64,000 nt of DNA from Allopusillimonas ginsengisoli (GTDB lineage: Bacteria > Pseudomonadota > Gammaproteobacteria > Burkholderiales > Burkholderiaceae_B), in contig RAPG01000016.1 in assembly GCA_005239165.1 (NCBI GenBank), positions 1-64,000 of the forward strand. Direction: 5' to 3'. Each line of letters starts with the position of its first letter. Positions within the stretch are counted from its first letter, which is position 1. Both the position numbers and the translations under genes were made by a program. Shown here in pieces: positions 27,296 through 35,640 of this stretch. The notes beneath the pieces were generated by a model. The model had not been told where the DNA came from. It searched no databases and was given only the letters and a program-made list of their open reading frames with translations.

Positions 27296-29899
27296 TTAAT
27301 ACTTGTAGGCGGCCGTCAGCAAGAAATTGCGCGGCGCGCCTGAAATATACGAGCGCTCATGCTGGTAATACACTTTGTCAAATACATTGTTAATGTTCAG
27401 AGCCAGGCTTAACCTTGGGTTGAACTGATAGCGGGCCATGACGTCAACAATGGCGAAGGCATCTTGTTTCATCAGCTGTTTTTCGCTTTGTGTGTAGTAA
27501 CGGGGTATCCACTGTGACTGCGTGGCGCTTTGCCATCTAAGGCCAGCGCCTAGCGTTATTTTGGGGTTTAGCTTGTAGCTCGTAAAGAGTTTGAGTGACT
27601 TTTCTGGCGCACGATAGCTAGCCATAAAGTCAGTCATGTCGACCATGGAATAATTTATGTAAGAGTCTGGGGCGATCTGGCGCTGGCGCACATAACCCGC
27701 AGATATTTTCCAGTGTGGCGTGATTTCTCCGGCCATGCTCAGTTCATAGCCACGCACTCTGTAGCCCTCTGCCGTGCCTTTGTTATTGGTGCGCTCGATG
27801 ACGTCGCGCATCGTGTAGAAGGGGAAGTCTTTCTGCACCATGTTGAAGTAAGAGACAGCCACGTCCAGCCGGTTATCAAAGAAGGCACCCTTGAGGCCAA
27901 CTTCGCGAGTGACGCCACGTATCGGGGGCAACCACTGCCGGGTACGATAGTGGCGGTTGCTGTCGTAATTGTTGTCCCGTATGTAGGCTGTGGTATAGCT
28001 GGCATACGCGTTAAATGTTGGGGTCAACTCCACCACGAGGCCGGCATAGGGCAAGAATTTGGGGCGGATGTCAGGGTTGCTGGTGGCTTTATATGGCTTA
28101 TCCTTCTCGCAATCAGGGTCTACATAGCCGTTATGGCAAGTAAAGTAAATAGGCTTCTCGGTTTCTCGCGCCCAGCGCCCGCCGAATATCAAATGTGTAC
28201 GTACCAATGGTTGTAAGTGCGTAGAAAAATACAGGCCAGTCTGGCGCTGTCTAAGATGGCTAATGTACTTGTGTGTGTACATATCGCCGCCCGATCGCCA
28301 AACAGCGGGAGGAACGTTGCCACCTGCCTTGTTCCAGTCACTGATGGAGTAGCCCTGCATCCTTCGATATTCAGGACCCTCGGCACATAAGTCGTACCAC
28401 GTGCAATCAAACATCAGCACATCAGGCGACGAAACAGGGCTGCTGTTTCCGGCATAACCCCCGTAAATTTTGCTGTGCACGTCATAGTAATTAGCGCCCA
28501 CTACAACTTGTTGGGGGCGGCCCAACATCTCGACCCTGCCTTTCAAGTAGGCATCAAAAGCATTGACAATGTTCTGGCTATGCCTGCGGTCCGCAATGTA
28601 GTTGGCCTTGTCCGCCCACGGAACATAGAAGCGGGTGCCCAGTTCGCCATACAGGCGATCGTCCACGTTATTGGCATGGTTGTAGCCAAGCTTGATCAGC
28701 CAGTCGTCAGAAAAATCATGCTCATAGCTGGCGAAAAAGTTGGTGTATCTGCGATGTGTGCGCGACCACGGGGTGGAGTTGTTGAAATTGCGTTCCACGT
28801 CGGGGGTGGGGTACACCCAGATCCTGGGCTTGCCTTTTGACTCAGGGTATTTAAACTCCTCTGGCCAGGCGTCGTCAATTTGTGAAAAGCGGGTAATGCC
28901 ATGCGGCGAAGCGCCGCGCAGCTTGAAGTCGTAATGCGTCATGCCCAGGTTGATGCGATTGCTGTCGTTGATGTCCAGGGCGGTTATCAGCGAAAGGGTT
29001 TTGGAGTGGTTGCTGACCCTGTCTACCCAATGGTCACCGTTTTGATAGGCCGTGGCGATGCGGGCGCGCCAGCTTTTTCTTTCATTCAGTGGGGTAGAGA
29101 AATCGACCTCGCCACGTCGGGTGTCCCAGCTTCCGGCCTTGATGGCGGCGTGCAGATGGCGATCGCGATAAGGGTGTTTGCGTACAAAGTTCAGGCTGGC
29201 AGAGGGGTCGCCAGACCCCGAGGTAAGGCTGGTGGAGCCGCGTATGACGTCAATGCGCTCATACAGAAATGAGTCTTGCATGCCTATGCTTTTATCGTCT
29301 TCGCCCGATACAATATAAGAGCTGGCCATAATGCCGTCCATTTGCACTGCGCGCACAGGGAAGGTACGGGCGTAAACGGGCTGGCGGCCGGCACCGGCAA
29401 CCCCGCCGCTGACCAGCGTGACTCCAGTAGTGTGCTTGAGCACTTCGTCCAGCTGCAGCAGGCCCTGGTCTTGAATGCGCTGCGCTGTAAACGTCGTGAT
29501 GCTTTGTGGCGTTTCTTTAGGGGCCAGGTCAAGTTTGGTGGCCGACCCGGTGGAGCGTACGGTATAGCTGGTATTGGGGGCCGCCCCTTCTTCTTGGGTG
29601 CCAGTAATAATGACGCGGTCGAGCTGGTCAACGCGGCTGGGCGTTTTGGCGCTCTCTTTTTTTGGGGCAGGCTTGTCAGAGCGGGGCGTGTCAGCGCTAC
29701 CTGTTGCGTCGGAAGGCATGGCGGCACTTTGAGAGCTCGCTGGCATTGCATCGGCGGCGGGTTGTGTTTGTGCCTGTACGCTGGCATGCGTGGTTAAGCC
29801 GGCGGCCAGCGCAATTCCTATCAGGCTTCTCTTGAACGGCGGAACAGAGATAGGTTGCACAAGACCGGACGATGCGTGCATGGATACGAAAGCAGTCAT
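27296..29899 (-). CDS. TonB-dependent siderophore/haem receptor
   Basis: 867 residues from the ATG at 29899, which follows GGAG. A long signal peptide ends about residue 44 (SVQAQ). A Pro/Ala/Lys-rich linker follows, then the plug domain (about 95-220: KETPQSITTFTAQRIQDQ, IDVIRGSTSLTSGSGDPSAS) and a 22-stranded barrel ending in a C-terminal aromatic (LTAAYKY). The sequence group is FpvA/FhuE-like. The N-terminal STN signalling domain found in receptors that work with FecI/FecR is not visible. Located between fecI/fecR-like genes and the hemophilin-like gene. Confidence 0.9.
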   Translation of the reverse strand: MTAFVSMHASSGLVQPISVPPFKRSLIGIALAAGLTTHASVQAQTQPAADAMPASSQSAAMPSDATGSADTPRSDKPAPKKESAKTPSRVDQLDRVIITGTQEEGAAPNTSYTVRSTGSATKLDLAPKETPQSITTFTAQRIQDQGLLQLDEVLKHTTGVTLVSGGVAGAGRQPVYARTFPVRAVQMDGIMASSYIVSGEDDKSIGMQDSFLYERIDVIRGSTSLTSGSGDPSASLNFVRKHPYRDRHLHAAIKAGSWDTRRGEVDFSTPLNERKSWRARIATAYQNGDHWVDRVSNHSKTLSLITALDINDSNRINLGMTHYDFKLRGASPHGITRFSQIDDAWPEEFKYPESKGKPRIWVYPTPDVERNFNNSTPWSRTHRRYTNFFASYEHDFSDDWLIKLGYNHANNVDDRLYGELGTRFYVPWADKANYIADRRHSQNIVNAFDAYLKGRVEMLGRPQQVVVGANYYDVHSKIYGGYAGNSSPVSSPDVLMFDCTWYDLCAEGPEYRRMQGYSISDWNKAGGNVPPAVWRSGGDMYTHKYISHLRQRQTGLYFSTHLQPLVRTHLIFGGRWARETEKPIYFTCHNGYVDPDCEKDKPYKATSNPDIRPKFLPYAGLVVELTPTFNAYASYTTAYIRDNNYDSNRHYRTRQWLPPIRGVTREVGLKGAFFDNRLDVAVSYFNMVQKDFPFYTMRDVIERTNNKGTAEGYRVRGYELSMAGEITPHWKISAGYVRQRQIAPDSYINYSMVDMTDFMASYRAPEKSLKLFTSYKLNPKITLGAGLRWQSATQSQWIPRYYTQSEKQLMKQDAFAIVDVMARYQFNPRLSLALNINNVFDKVYYQHERSYISGAPRNFLLTAAYKY

Positions 29900-30210
29900 T
29901 GAGTCTCCAGATCGAAGGGAACGTATTCGCTTATAGAGACACGCAGGCAACGCCCGGAGTGCAAGCCTTTATCGTCAAGATACAATTTTTTAGTCTTTAA
30001 CCGCATCCTGCCGTTGCCACGGGAAGGGCGGTCATTTTCTCTTCTTGCCTGGCCCTGAAACGGGCGTTGTAAGAACCCCATGCCATGGCATTGTTGATGC
30101 GTCAATGTTCGTCATGCATGTGATCGCCCTTTAGTCATGAGGCGCAGCTCATTAGCGCTAAATGGTCTTGAAAAAACGCTTGTCGACTGCCTTTGAAGAA
30201 GCTTCGCTTG
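29900..30210. other. Gap between truncated fecR and the receptor gene
   Basis: About 310 bp, too short for the missing transmembrane and periplasmic part of FecR. No frame on the minus strand continues the FecR homology convincingly. Possibly the scar of a deletion inside fecR, and it likely holds the receptor promoter recognised by the FecI-type sigma factor. Confidence 0.45.
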
Positions 30211-30495
30211 TCACGGAGCAGGTCGGGGTGGCTTTCTGCGTCGCGATGTGCGCGCGTGCGGATGCCGCCGGTTCAACACATGCATGGCAATATGCGGCGG
30301 CATGTCATTCAGCCGGCATAACACCTCTTGAATGCGAAACCAGGCTTGCTGGTGGGTGGGGCAAGCTTCTAGCCATGTTGACCATTGATTGTGATCATCA
30401 GCGGTTGCGGTGTCTGCCTGCAAGCAGGCGTACCAATAGGCCGCCTCAAACAGCACGGTGTCAGAAAGAGATGAGCTGTGTGCAGAGGCAGCCAT
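30211..30495 (-). CDS. Truncated FecR: cytoplasmic anti-sigma (DUF4880) domain only
   Basis: 94 residues. EAAYWYACLQADTATADDHN and the following W-rich segment (LEACPTHQQAWFRIQEV) are the DUF4880 N-terminal domain that binds FecI sigma factors. Full FecR proteins have about 320 residues with a transmembrane helix near 85-100 and a periplasmic FecR domain; here the frame ends soon after a basic RRRKPPRP stretch. It starts 22 bp after the fecI stop. In E. coli, FecR N-terminal fragments alone activate FecI constitutively, so this may be a working activator rather than a dead gene. Confidence 0.75.
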   Translation of the reverse strand: MAASAHSSSLSDTVLFEAAYWYACLQADTATADDHNQWSTWLEACPTHQQAWFRIQEVLCRLNDMPPHIAMHVLNRRHPHARTSRRRKPPRPAP

Positions 30496-30517
30496 GTGGC
30501 GATGGTGATAGACGGGT

Positions 30518-31063
30518 TTATGTCACCAGGCGACAACACTGGGCCAGAGCTCGCGCGATGTAGTACTTGACGCTACGCAGCGACACATTGAGCTGTCGTG
30601 CAATTTCAGCGTAGGGCAGGTTTTCGAACTGCGCCATAAGAAACGCCTGTTTAACTTTGGGGCCCAGCCCGTCGAGCATGTGGTTGAGCTCAAGCAAGGT
30701 TTCTTTGATGAGCGCCTGGGTTTCAGGTGAGGGGGTGACGTCGACCGGCATGGATGCCAGCGCCTGTGCATAAGCTTGCTCAATGGATTGGCGTCGATAA
30801 AAGTTGGCGACCAGACGGTTAGCCACAGTGGCCAGGTAGGCACGGGGCTCACGTAGGCGATCTGCCTGCAACCCTGACTGCGCGTACAAAACCCGCAAAA
30901 ACGTTTCTTGAACGAGCTCTTCTGCGTCTGCATGGCTGGCAACCCGCCTGCGCAGCCAGTGGTTAAGCCAGCGATGATGCTGCCTATACAGTGCCTCGGA
31001 ACTGCAAGACGGTATAGTGCGCAACGAAGGCGGCGTACCATGGGGCGTGGAGGAGATCAGCAT
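30518..31063 (-). CDS. fecI: ECF sigma factor, FecI type
   Basis: 181 residues. Region 2 reads LVQETFLRVLYA and ANRLVANFYRR; region 4 holds LPYAEIARQLNVSLRSVKYYIARAL. This is the iron-starvation group of ECF sigma factors. A Fur box lies 40-60 bp upstream. It precedes the shortened fecR and the TonB receptor gene whose transcription it probably drives. Confidence 0.92.
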   Translation of the reverse strand: MLISSTPHGTPPSLRTIPSCSSEALYRQHHRWLNHWLRRRVASHADAEELVQETFLRVLYAQSGLQADRLREPRAYLATVANRLVANFYRRQSIEQAYAQALASMPVDVTPSPETQALIKETLLELNHMLDGLGPKVKQAFLMAQFENLPYAEIARQLNVSLRSVKYYIARALAQCCRLVT

Positions 31064-31103
31064 GATGGGGCAGGCGTATTTATTACGTTGTCATCACATT
31101 TGT

Positions 31104-31122
31104 AATAATAATGATTCGCATT
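31104..31122 (-). promoter_or_regulatory. Fur box upstream of fecI
   Basis: AATAATAATGATTCGCATT matches the Fur consensus GATAATGATAATCATTATC well, and read on the minus strand is AATGCGAATCATTATTATT. It would repress fecI, and with it the receptor and haemophore genes, when iron is plentiful. Confidence 0.75.
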
Positions 31123-31386
31123 CCAATGAGCAAGCATTAATATTCACGCATCCGTGGTACGTCAGCCTCAGCGTTAGCGTCATCGGCGGATGTTTTCTAC
31201 TTAATCGCCCGAGCCGATTGAATATCTACATTTCTGTCGAAATCCATTCGTTTTCAGCCAGCAAAACCATAGAAATGATCTTGCTTGAGAAGGAGGCGGT
31301 TACTGATAGCAATTGTCGGTAGTGAGTGTTAACCTTTTGCAATTGAAGAGTTTTTCGGCGACCTACTATTTAAAGGAGGGAGCATC
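31123..31386. other. Intergenic region between fecI and the oxidase cluster
   Basis: Holds divergent promoters. Next to the right-hand gene an excellent ribosome site AAAGGAGGG (31373-31381) precedes a GTG start. No certain FNR or NorR site seen. Confidence 0.4.
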
Positions 31387-31938
31387 GTGATTCTTCAAAA
31401 TCAGATATGGCTAATTACCCTGACCGGCATGGGGCTGGTTGCGTTAGGGTTTCTTTACGTAATCAGTCAGGCTCGAAAGCCAGCTGATGCCACCCAATAC
31501 AAAAAAGCACACAGGGCATTCGATGTGTTACGGCGATGGCTGTTTGTTGCCTTGCTTGTTCTAGGCCTGGGCATCACATACAAGACCTTGTGGCACTTTC
31601 CGATTCCCCAGCAACACGTCTCGCTGCAGGCCGTACAGGTGGTCAAGGTGGTTGGCCATCAGTGGCGATGGGAGTTAAGCGAAACGCAGATCAAGGCGGG
31701 TGTGCCGATAGAGTTTCGCGTGACCAGTGCCGACGTTAATCACGGCTTTGCCATTTACGATTCTGATAATCATATTGTCGTGCAAACTCAGGCCATGCCC
31801 GGGTTTGAAAACAAAATCCTTCACACATTCCAGCGGCCCGGCACCTATCAGATTCTGTGTCTGGAATATTGCGGACTGGCGCATCACGGCATGATAAGCA
31901 AATTTGAAGTCTTGGCCAGCAAGGAGGGTGGGGCATGA
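31387..31938 (+). CDS. CuA-containing subunit II of a haem-copper oxidase superfamily enzyme
   Basis: 183 residues from a GTG start behind a strong ribosome site. Two transmembrane segments (about 8-27, 50-68) are followed by a periplasmic cupredoxin domain with the full CuA ligand set: H119, C158, E160, C162, H166 and M169 (CLEYCGLAHHGM). It takes electrons from a soluble donor and passes them to subunit I. The gene overlaps the next by 4 bp. Confidence 0.88.
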   Translation: MILQNQIWLITLTGMGLVALGFLYVISQARKPADATQYKKAHRAFDVLRRWLFVALLVLGLGITYKTLWHFPIPQQHVSLQAVQVVKVVGHQWRWELSETQIKAGVPIEFRVTSADVNHGFAIYDSDNHIVVQTQAMPGFENKILHTFQRPGTYQILCLEYCGLAHHGMISKFEVLASKEGGA

Positions 31939-33470
31939 GCACGCTTAAGCTATACCCGGAAAACGAGCAATTACCGCGTGGCGAACGGTTCGTCTTCAAT
32001 CTTTATATGATTACCGCACTGGTGCTGTTCGTGCTGATGATGTTGCTAGGCTTGACCATGCGCTCCATGCAGGCCCAGTGGTTGGGCGACCAGCCGGTAT
32101 TGTTTTATCAAATACTGACCATGCACGGTGCAGGTATGGTTGGAACGATGAGCTTGGGGACGCTCGCCGTCATGTGGTTTTTCCTACGCAAGTATGTTGC
32201 TTTGCATGTATGGGCTTTCACAGCCAATTACGTGCTCTTTATGCTGGGTGCCCTGGCGATTATTGGCGCAATCTTTGTTGGTGGGTACGCTGGGGCATGG
32301 ACATTTCTTTATCCATTGCCAGTGCGCTCCATGGGCATGTGGAGCATCAATGCTGCCGCATTATTTATGGTTGGCTATTTATTGATTGGCGTAGGTATGC
32401 TGCTGTTCTATATGGACGCGGCGGCGGCCATCATTCGAACTTATGGCAATCTTGGCAGGGGGCTGGGCCTGCAGTGGTTGTTCAGGGGTGAAATAGACCC
32501 TGATCACCCAAAGGCCGTGGTGGCAGGCACCATGGTAATTATCGCTAACTCGCTGGGCATTCTTGCTGGTGCCGTGGTGCTGGTTATGAGCCTGGTTAAT
32601 GCGTATTTTCCAGAAATGGCGCTAAATGCGCTGCTCGCCAAAAACCTTATATATTGGTTTGGTCACATGGTTATCAACGCCACCATTTATATGGGTGTGA
32701 TCGCTGTGTATGAATTGCTGGGTCGATACAGTGGCAAGCCTTACAAGATCACACGGCCGTTTCTGTGGTCATGGGCAGTGAGTACGGTGTTCGTTATTGT
32801 CGTGTTCCCGCATCATTTACTCATGGACTATGCCCAACCACGCTGGTTGGCCGTTATGGGGCAGGTTGTTTCGTTTGGCGCAGGCTTTCCGGTCTTTTTG
32901 GTAACTGCCTATGGTGTACTCACTAATATTTATCGCTCCAACATTCAATGGCAAATGCCATCCAGGTTAATGGTCTTGGCGGTATTCGGCTGGGCGGCTG
33001 GTATTGTTCCTGCCATCATCGATGGCACGATTAGCGTCAATCTGGTCATGCACAATACTCAGTGGGTACCGGGGCATTTTCATTTTTACTTATTGCTTGG
33101 CGTGCTTCCGATGATTCTGGCGTTGTTGTTTCATGTTATCGGTAACCGGGCGCACAAGGTTAATGATGAGGGCATGGACAAAGTAAGCCTTACCGTTTAT
33201 GCCCTGGGTGCAATGGCGTTTGCCCTGGCCTTTTTAAATGCCGGGCACATGAGTGTGCCGCGCCGCTTTGCCACCCACATTGCTCAATGGGTTCCCAACG
33301 ATCAATTTGGCGCAATTGCTGCGTTTTTCGTGATTCTGGCAATGCTGTGGTTCGCCGGGCGTATTATTTTCGGCCTGCTAAGGGCGCCAGGCGATGGTTA
33401 CCCTGGGAGTAGTTCTGATGCAGGCTCAACGAAGCGGGCCGATGTCGGTGCTCCGCACGCTACTGGCTAG
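31935..33470 (+). CDS. Haem-copper oxidase superfamily subunit I, B-family-like, active-site Tyr replaced by Asn (possible NO reductase)
   Basis: 511 residues, about 12-13 transmembrane helices. Metal ligands are visible: H64 (low-spin haem), H244, H293 and H294 (CuB), H381 (high-spin haem) and H383 (low-spin haem, HFH). In ba3-type oxygen reductases the first CuB ligand is followed by HPIVY, whose Tyr is cross-linked to His. Here it reads HMVIN, so Asn248 replaces Tyr. Loss of that Tyr is a hallmark of nitric-oxide-reducing branches of the superfamily. Two nearby acidic residues (E260 and E229) could assist proton delivery. Together with a CuA subunit and SCO protein, it forms a compact operon without a subunit III. 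Confidence 0.82.
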   Translation: MSTLKLYPENEQLPRGERFVFNLYMITALVLFVLMMLLGLTMRSMQAQWLGDQPVLFYQILTMHGAGMVGTMSLGTLAVMWFFLRKYVALHVWAFTANYVLFMLGALAIIGAIFVGGYAGAWTFLYPLPVRSMGMWSINAAALFMVGYLLIGVGMLLFYMDAAAAIIRTYGNLGRGLGLQWLFRGEIDPDHPKAVVAGTMVIIANSLGILAGAVVLVMSLVNAYFPEMALNALLAKNLIYWFGHMVINATIYMGVIAVYELLGRYSGKPYKITRPFLWSWAVSTVFVIVVFPHHLLMDYAQPRWLAVMGQVVSFGAGFPVFLVTAYGVLTNIYRSNIQWQMPSRLMVLAVFGWAAGIVPAIIDGTISVNLVMHNTQWVPGHFHFYLLLGVLPMILALLFHVIGNRAHKVNDEGMDKVSLTVYALGAMAFALAFLNAGHMSVPRRFATHIAQWVPNDQFGAIAAFFVILAMLWFAGRIIFGLLRAPGDGYPGSSSDAGSTKRADVGAPHATG

Positions 33471-34059
33471 TTTGGTTTTGCTCGGTGTTGGCGGCGCAAT
33501 AACTGCAGAACTTACCGACGGCTTTCAGGCATTTACCAGCGAGACGGCCAGACGTGTGAAGGTGCGTGCGGCACCCCAGCTAATGCCGGCTGTGGCGCTT
33601 GAAACGCATTCAGGTAAACGCATTAACCTGGCCGACTTGCGTGGAAAGTGGCTGATTGTTGATTTTTTCTATACCCGCTGCGGAAGCTACTGTCTGGTGC
33701 TAGGTAGCGAGTTCGCGCAGCTTCAAGATAGCCTTGCAGGCGCACTGGCTTCGGGCAAGCTGCAGTTGCTCAGTATCAGCTTTGATCCTGAACACGATAC
33801 GCCCGGCCAGCTTGCCGGGTATCTGCAACGCTCGGGCAGTCGTGGTTCGGGCTGGCTGGCTGCGCGCCCATTAACGATGGATGGCCTGAACCGGCTCAAG
33901 CAGGCATTTGGCATTGTCGTCATAGCCGACGAACTTGGGGGCTACGAGCATAACGCGGCCATTCATATTGTCGACACGCAAGGGCGGCTTGTTGAAATTG
34001 TTGACTCCGATGATCAGGCGCGCGTTATTCAGGTGATATCGCGGGGCATGGCCCAATGA
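33418..34059 (+). CDS. SCO1/SenC/PrrC-type copper chaperone
   Basis: 213 residues from the ATG at 33418, which follows GGGAG and overlaps the subunit I gene by 53 bp. An N-terminal anchor (about 11-30) leads to a thioredoxin-fold domain with C88xxxC92 (FFYTRCGSYCLVLG) and a downstream His in the EHNAAIHIVD region. SCO proteins insert copper into the CuA site, here of the adjacent subunit II. Confidence 0.85.
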   Translation: MQAQRSGPMSVLRTLLASLVLLGVGGAITAELTDGFQAFTSETARRVKVRAAPQLMPAVALETHSGKRINLADLRGKWLIVDFFYTRCGSYCLVLGSEFAQLQDSLAGALASGKLQLLSISFDPEHDTPGQLAGYLQRSGSRGSGWLAARPLTMDGLNRLKQAFGIVVIADELGGYEHNAAIHIVDTQGRLVEIVDSDDQARVIQVISRGMAQ

Positions 34060-34634
34060 GCGCGATCATGCCGCGTCATTGTCTGCGTCTGGTGGCTGTT
34101 GCCTACCTGACGCTCATGGTTCCGCCTGTGCGACATGCGGTCGAGGCCACCATGACCGGGCAGATGCTGGTACAGATTCCGCTGTTGATAGCCATAGGCT
34201 ATTTTTTGGGCCGTGCGATGTCACCGTATCTGCCATCCTGGATCGCACGTTGGAACCACGGTGGCGTGACAGGCGTGGTACTGACAAGTATCGCCGGCCT
34301 GGTCTGGATGCTGCCGCGTCTGCTTGATGCCTCAGTGGCCGAGCCATGGGCCATACTTGCCAAGTTTGTTTCAGTTCCGCTGCTGATCGGTTTGCCGTTT
34401 GGTATTAGCTGGCCGCGTGCAGGGTTTATTGTCAGAGGCGTATTCCTGCTTGAATTTATAGCCACATTTTTCCGCTTGGGCTGGCTATTCGTGATTTCGC
34501 CAACTCGACTGTGCAGCAATTATTTGCTGAGCGACCAGCAGCGTTTGGGGGAGTATTTATTGTTCATTGGAGCGGGGCTATTGTTGATCACGGTCTTCAA
34601 ACTGATGTTTGGTCGATTTGATGGCGAGCTGTAG
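34056..34634 (+). CDS. Uncharacterised multi-pass membrane protein of the oxidase operon
   Basis: 192 residues with about five transmembrane helices. The ATG overlaps the SCO stop (ATGA), so it is translationally coupled. The segment TMTGQMLVQIPLLIAIGYFLG faintly recalls the HM-x-HxLL motif of CtaG-type assembly factors, but metal-binding His are missing. Not recognised with certainty. Context suggests assembly or membrane support of the enzyme encoded upstream. Confidence 0.65.
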   Translation: MSAIMPRHCLRLVAVAYLTLMVPPVRHAVEATMTGQMLVQIPLLIAIGYFLGRAMSPYLPSWIARWNHGGVTGVVLTSIAGLVWMLPRLLDASVAEPWAILAKFVSVPLLIGLPFGISWPRAGFIVRGVFLLEFIATFFRLGWLFVISPTRLCSNYLLSDQQRLGEYLLFIGAGLLLITVFKLMFGRFDGEL

Positions 34635-34737
34635 TAATTGGCGATACAAGTTTTAGTCTGATTAAACATATGGCGTAATGAGAAAGCTATTGCGACGGGT
34701 ATCTGGTAATCGCGCAGATCAACATGTCGAGGCAGGG

Positions 34738-34768
34738 AGACAGGCAGACAGGCAGACAGGCAGACAGC
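34738..34768. repeat. Short tandem repeat, GACAGGCA units
   Basis: About 3.75 head-to-tail copies of the 8-bp unit GACAGGCA, in the leader of the hslR gene. Units not divisible by three outside a gene could vary by slippage and change promoter spacing; no effect is demonstrated. Confidence 0.7.
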
Positions 34769-34856
34769 GTGCCGCGTGTACAGCTATGACGTCCCGAGCC
34801 ATAATAAAGGGGTATTTGCCCGTTAGCGTGCAAAGTCTGACCCTTTCAGGTTGAGG

Positions 34857-35246
34857 ATGCCAAAGGAAATTCACATGCGTCTCGATAAGTGGCTGTGGGC
34901 GGCCAGGTTCTTTAAAACCCGTGGTATCGCCAATGCGGCAATAGACAGCGGTAAGGTCAAGCTCAATGGTTACGCCGCCAAGCCTTCAAAAGTGGTCAAG
35001 GCAGGCGACCGGCTGCAGATACGCGCGGGCGACCAGTTGTGGGAGGTCGATGTGCTGGCGCTCAATGAGCAGCGCAGGCCTGCCAGCGAAGCTCAGCTGC
35101 TTTATGCTGAAACTTCCGAAAGTATTCAGGAGCGGGCGCGGCAGGCCGAGTTGCAAAAACTGGCACCCGTGCCCATGCCAGACCGTAAAGGCCGGCCCAC
35201 CAAGCGTGAGCGGCGACAGCTGGAGTCATTTCAAAAAGGCCCGTAA
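34857..35246 (+). CDS. hslR: Hsp15-like S4-domain RNA-binding protein
   Basis: 129 residues from the ATG at 34857; an ATG at 34875 behind AAGGA is equally plausible and would begin MRLDKWLW. The S4 domain (RLDKWLWAARFFKTRGIANAA...KPSKVVKAGDRLQI) and basic C-terminus match Hsp15, which binds 50S subunits carrying stalled nascent chains and helps recycle them after heat shock. Confidence 0.88.
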   Translation: MPKEIHMRLDKWLWAARFFKTRGIANAAIDSGKVKLNGYAAKPSKVVKAGDRLQIRAGDQLWEVDVLALNEQRRPASEAQLLYAETSESIQERARQAELQKLAPVPMPDRKGRPTKRERRQLESFQKGP

Positions 35247-35640
35247 GCCCTTGCCGGCCAGCAATAATCAGGATGGGGGCGGCCATGATGCCCGCTTTCG
35301 TGCGTGGTCAGCGGCCACGTGATGTCGTGTATGTTGAGCTGGACGTGTCTGGTTTTACGTTGCCCGCCATGTTAATTTGGCGAAACCGTGATGTTTCAGA
35401 TTCTCCGGGATCTGTAATCAGCCTCGCGTGTGACTGCGTTAGCTGAAAGTGGGTGCTCACATACGCACACGAGTACTATCAAGGTAATTACCGCAAGCCG
35501 GCGTCCGCGAAACGATTTGCGGTTTGCACTCCGTGACCGTGGTCTGCAATAGACCCGTGCACACTACGATATCGCCACCGGGCTGCTCCACCCTTAGACA
35601 GGCCGGCTAAGCGGTAACTGATTTTTATCTGGAGACGACC
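35247..35640. other. Intergenic leader before the class V aminotransferase
   Basis: About 390 bp without a gene. Long enough for a structured leader. I looked for a glycine riboswitch because of the following amino-acid genes and found no convincing match. Confidence 0.35.

Noticed and set aside
31340..31365. FNR-like site (TTGCAATTGAA) upstream of the oxidase-like operon
   Set aside because: Too far from TTGAT-N4-ATCAA to call.
35247..35640. Glycine riboswitch before the class V aminotransferase gene
   Set aside because: Conserved core blocks of the riboswitch could not be found by eye.
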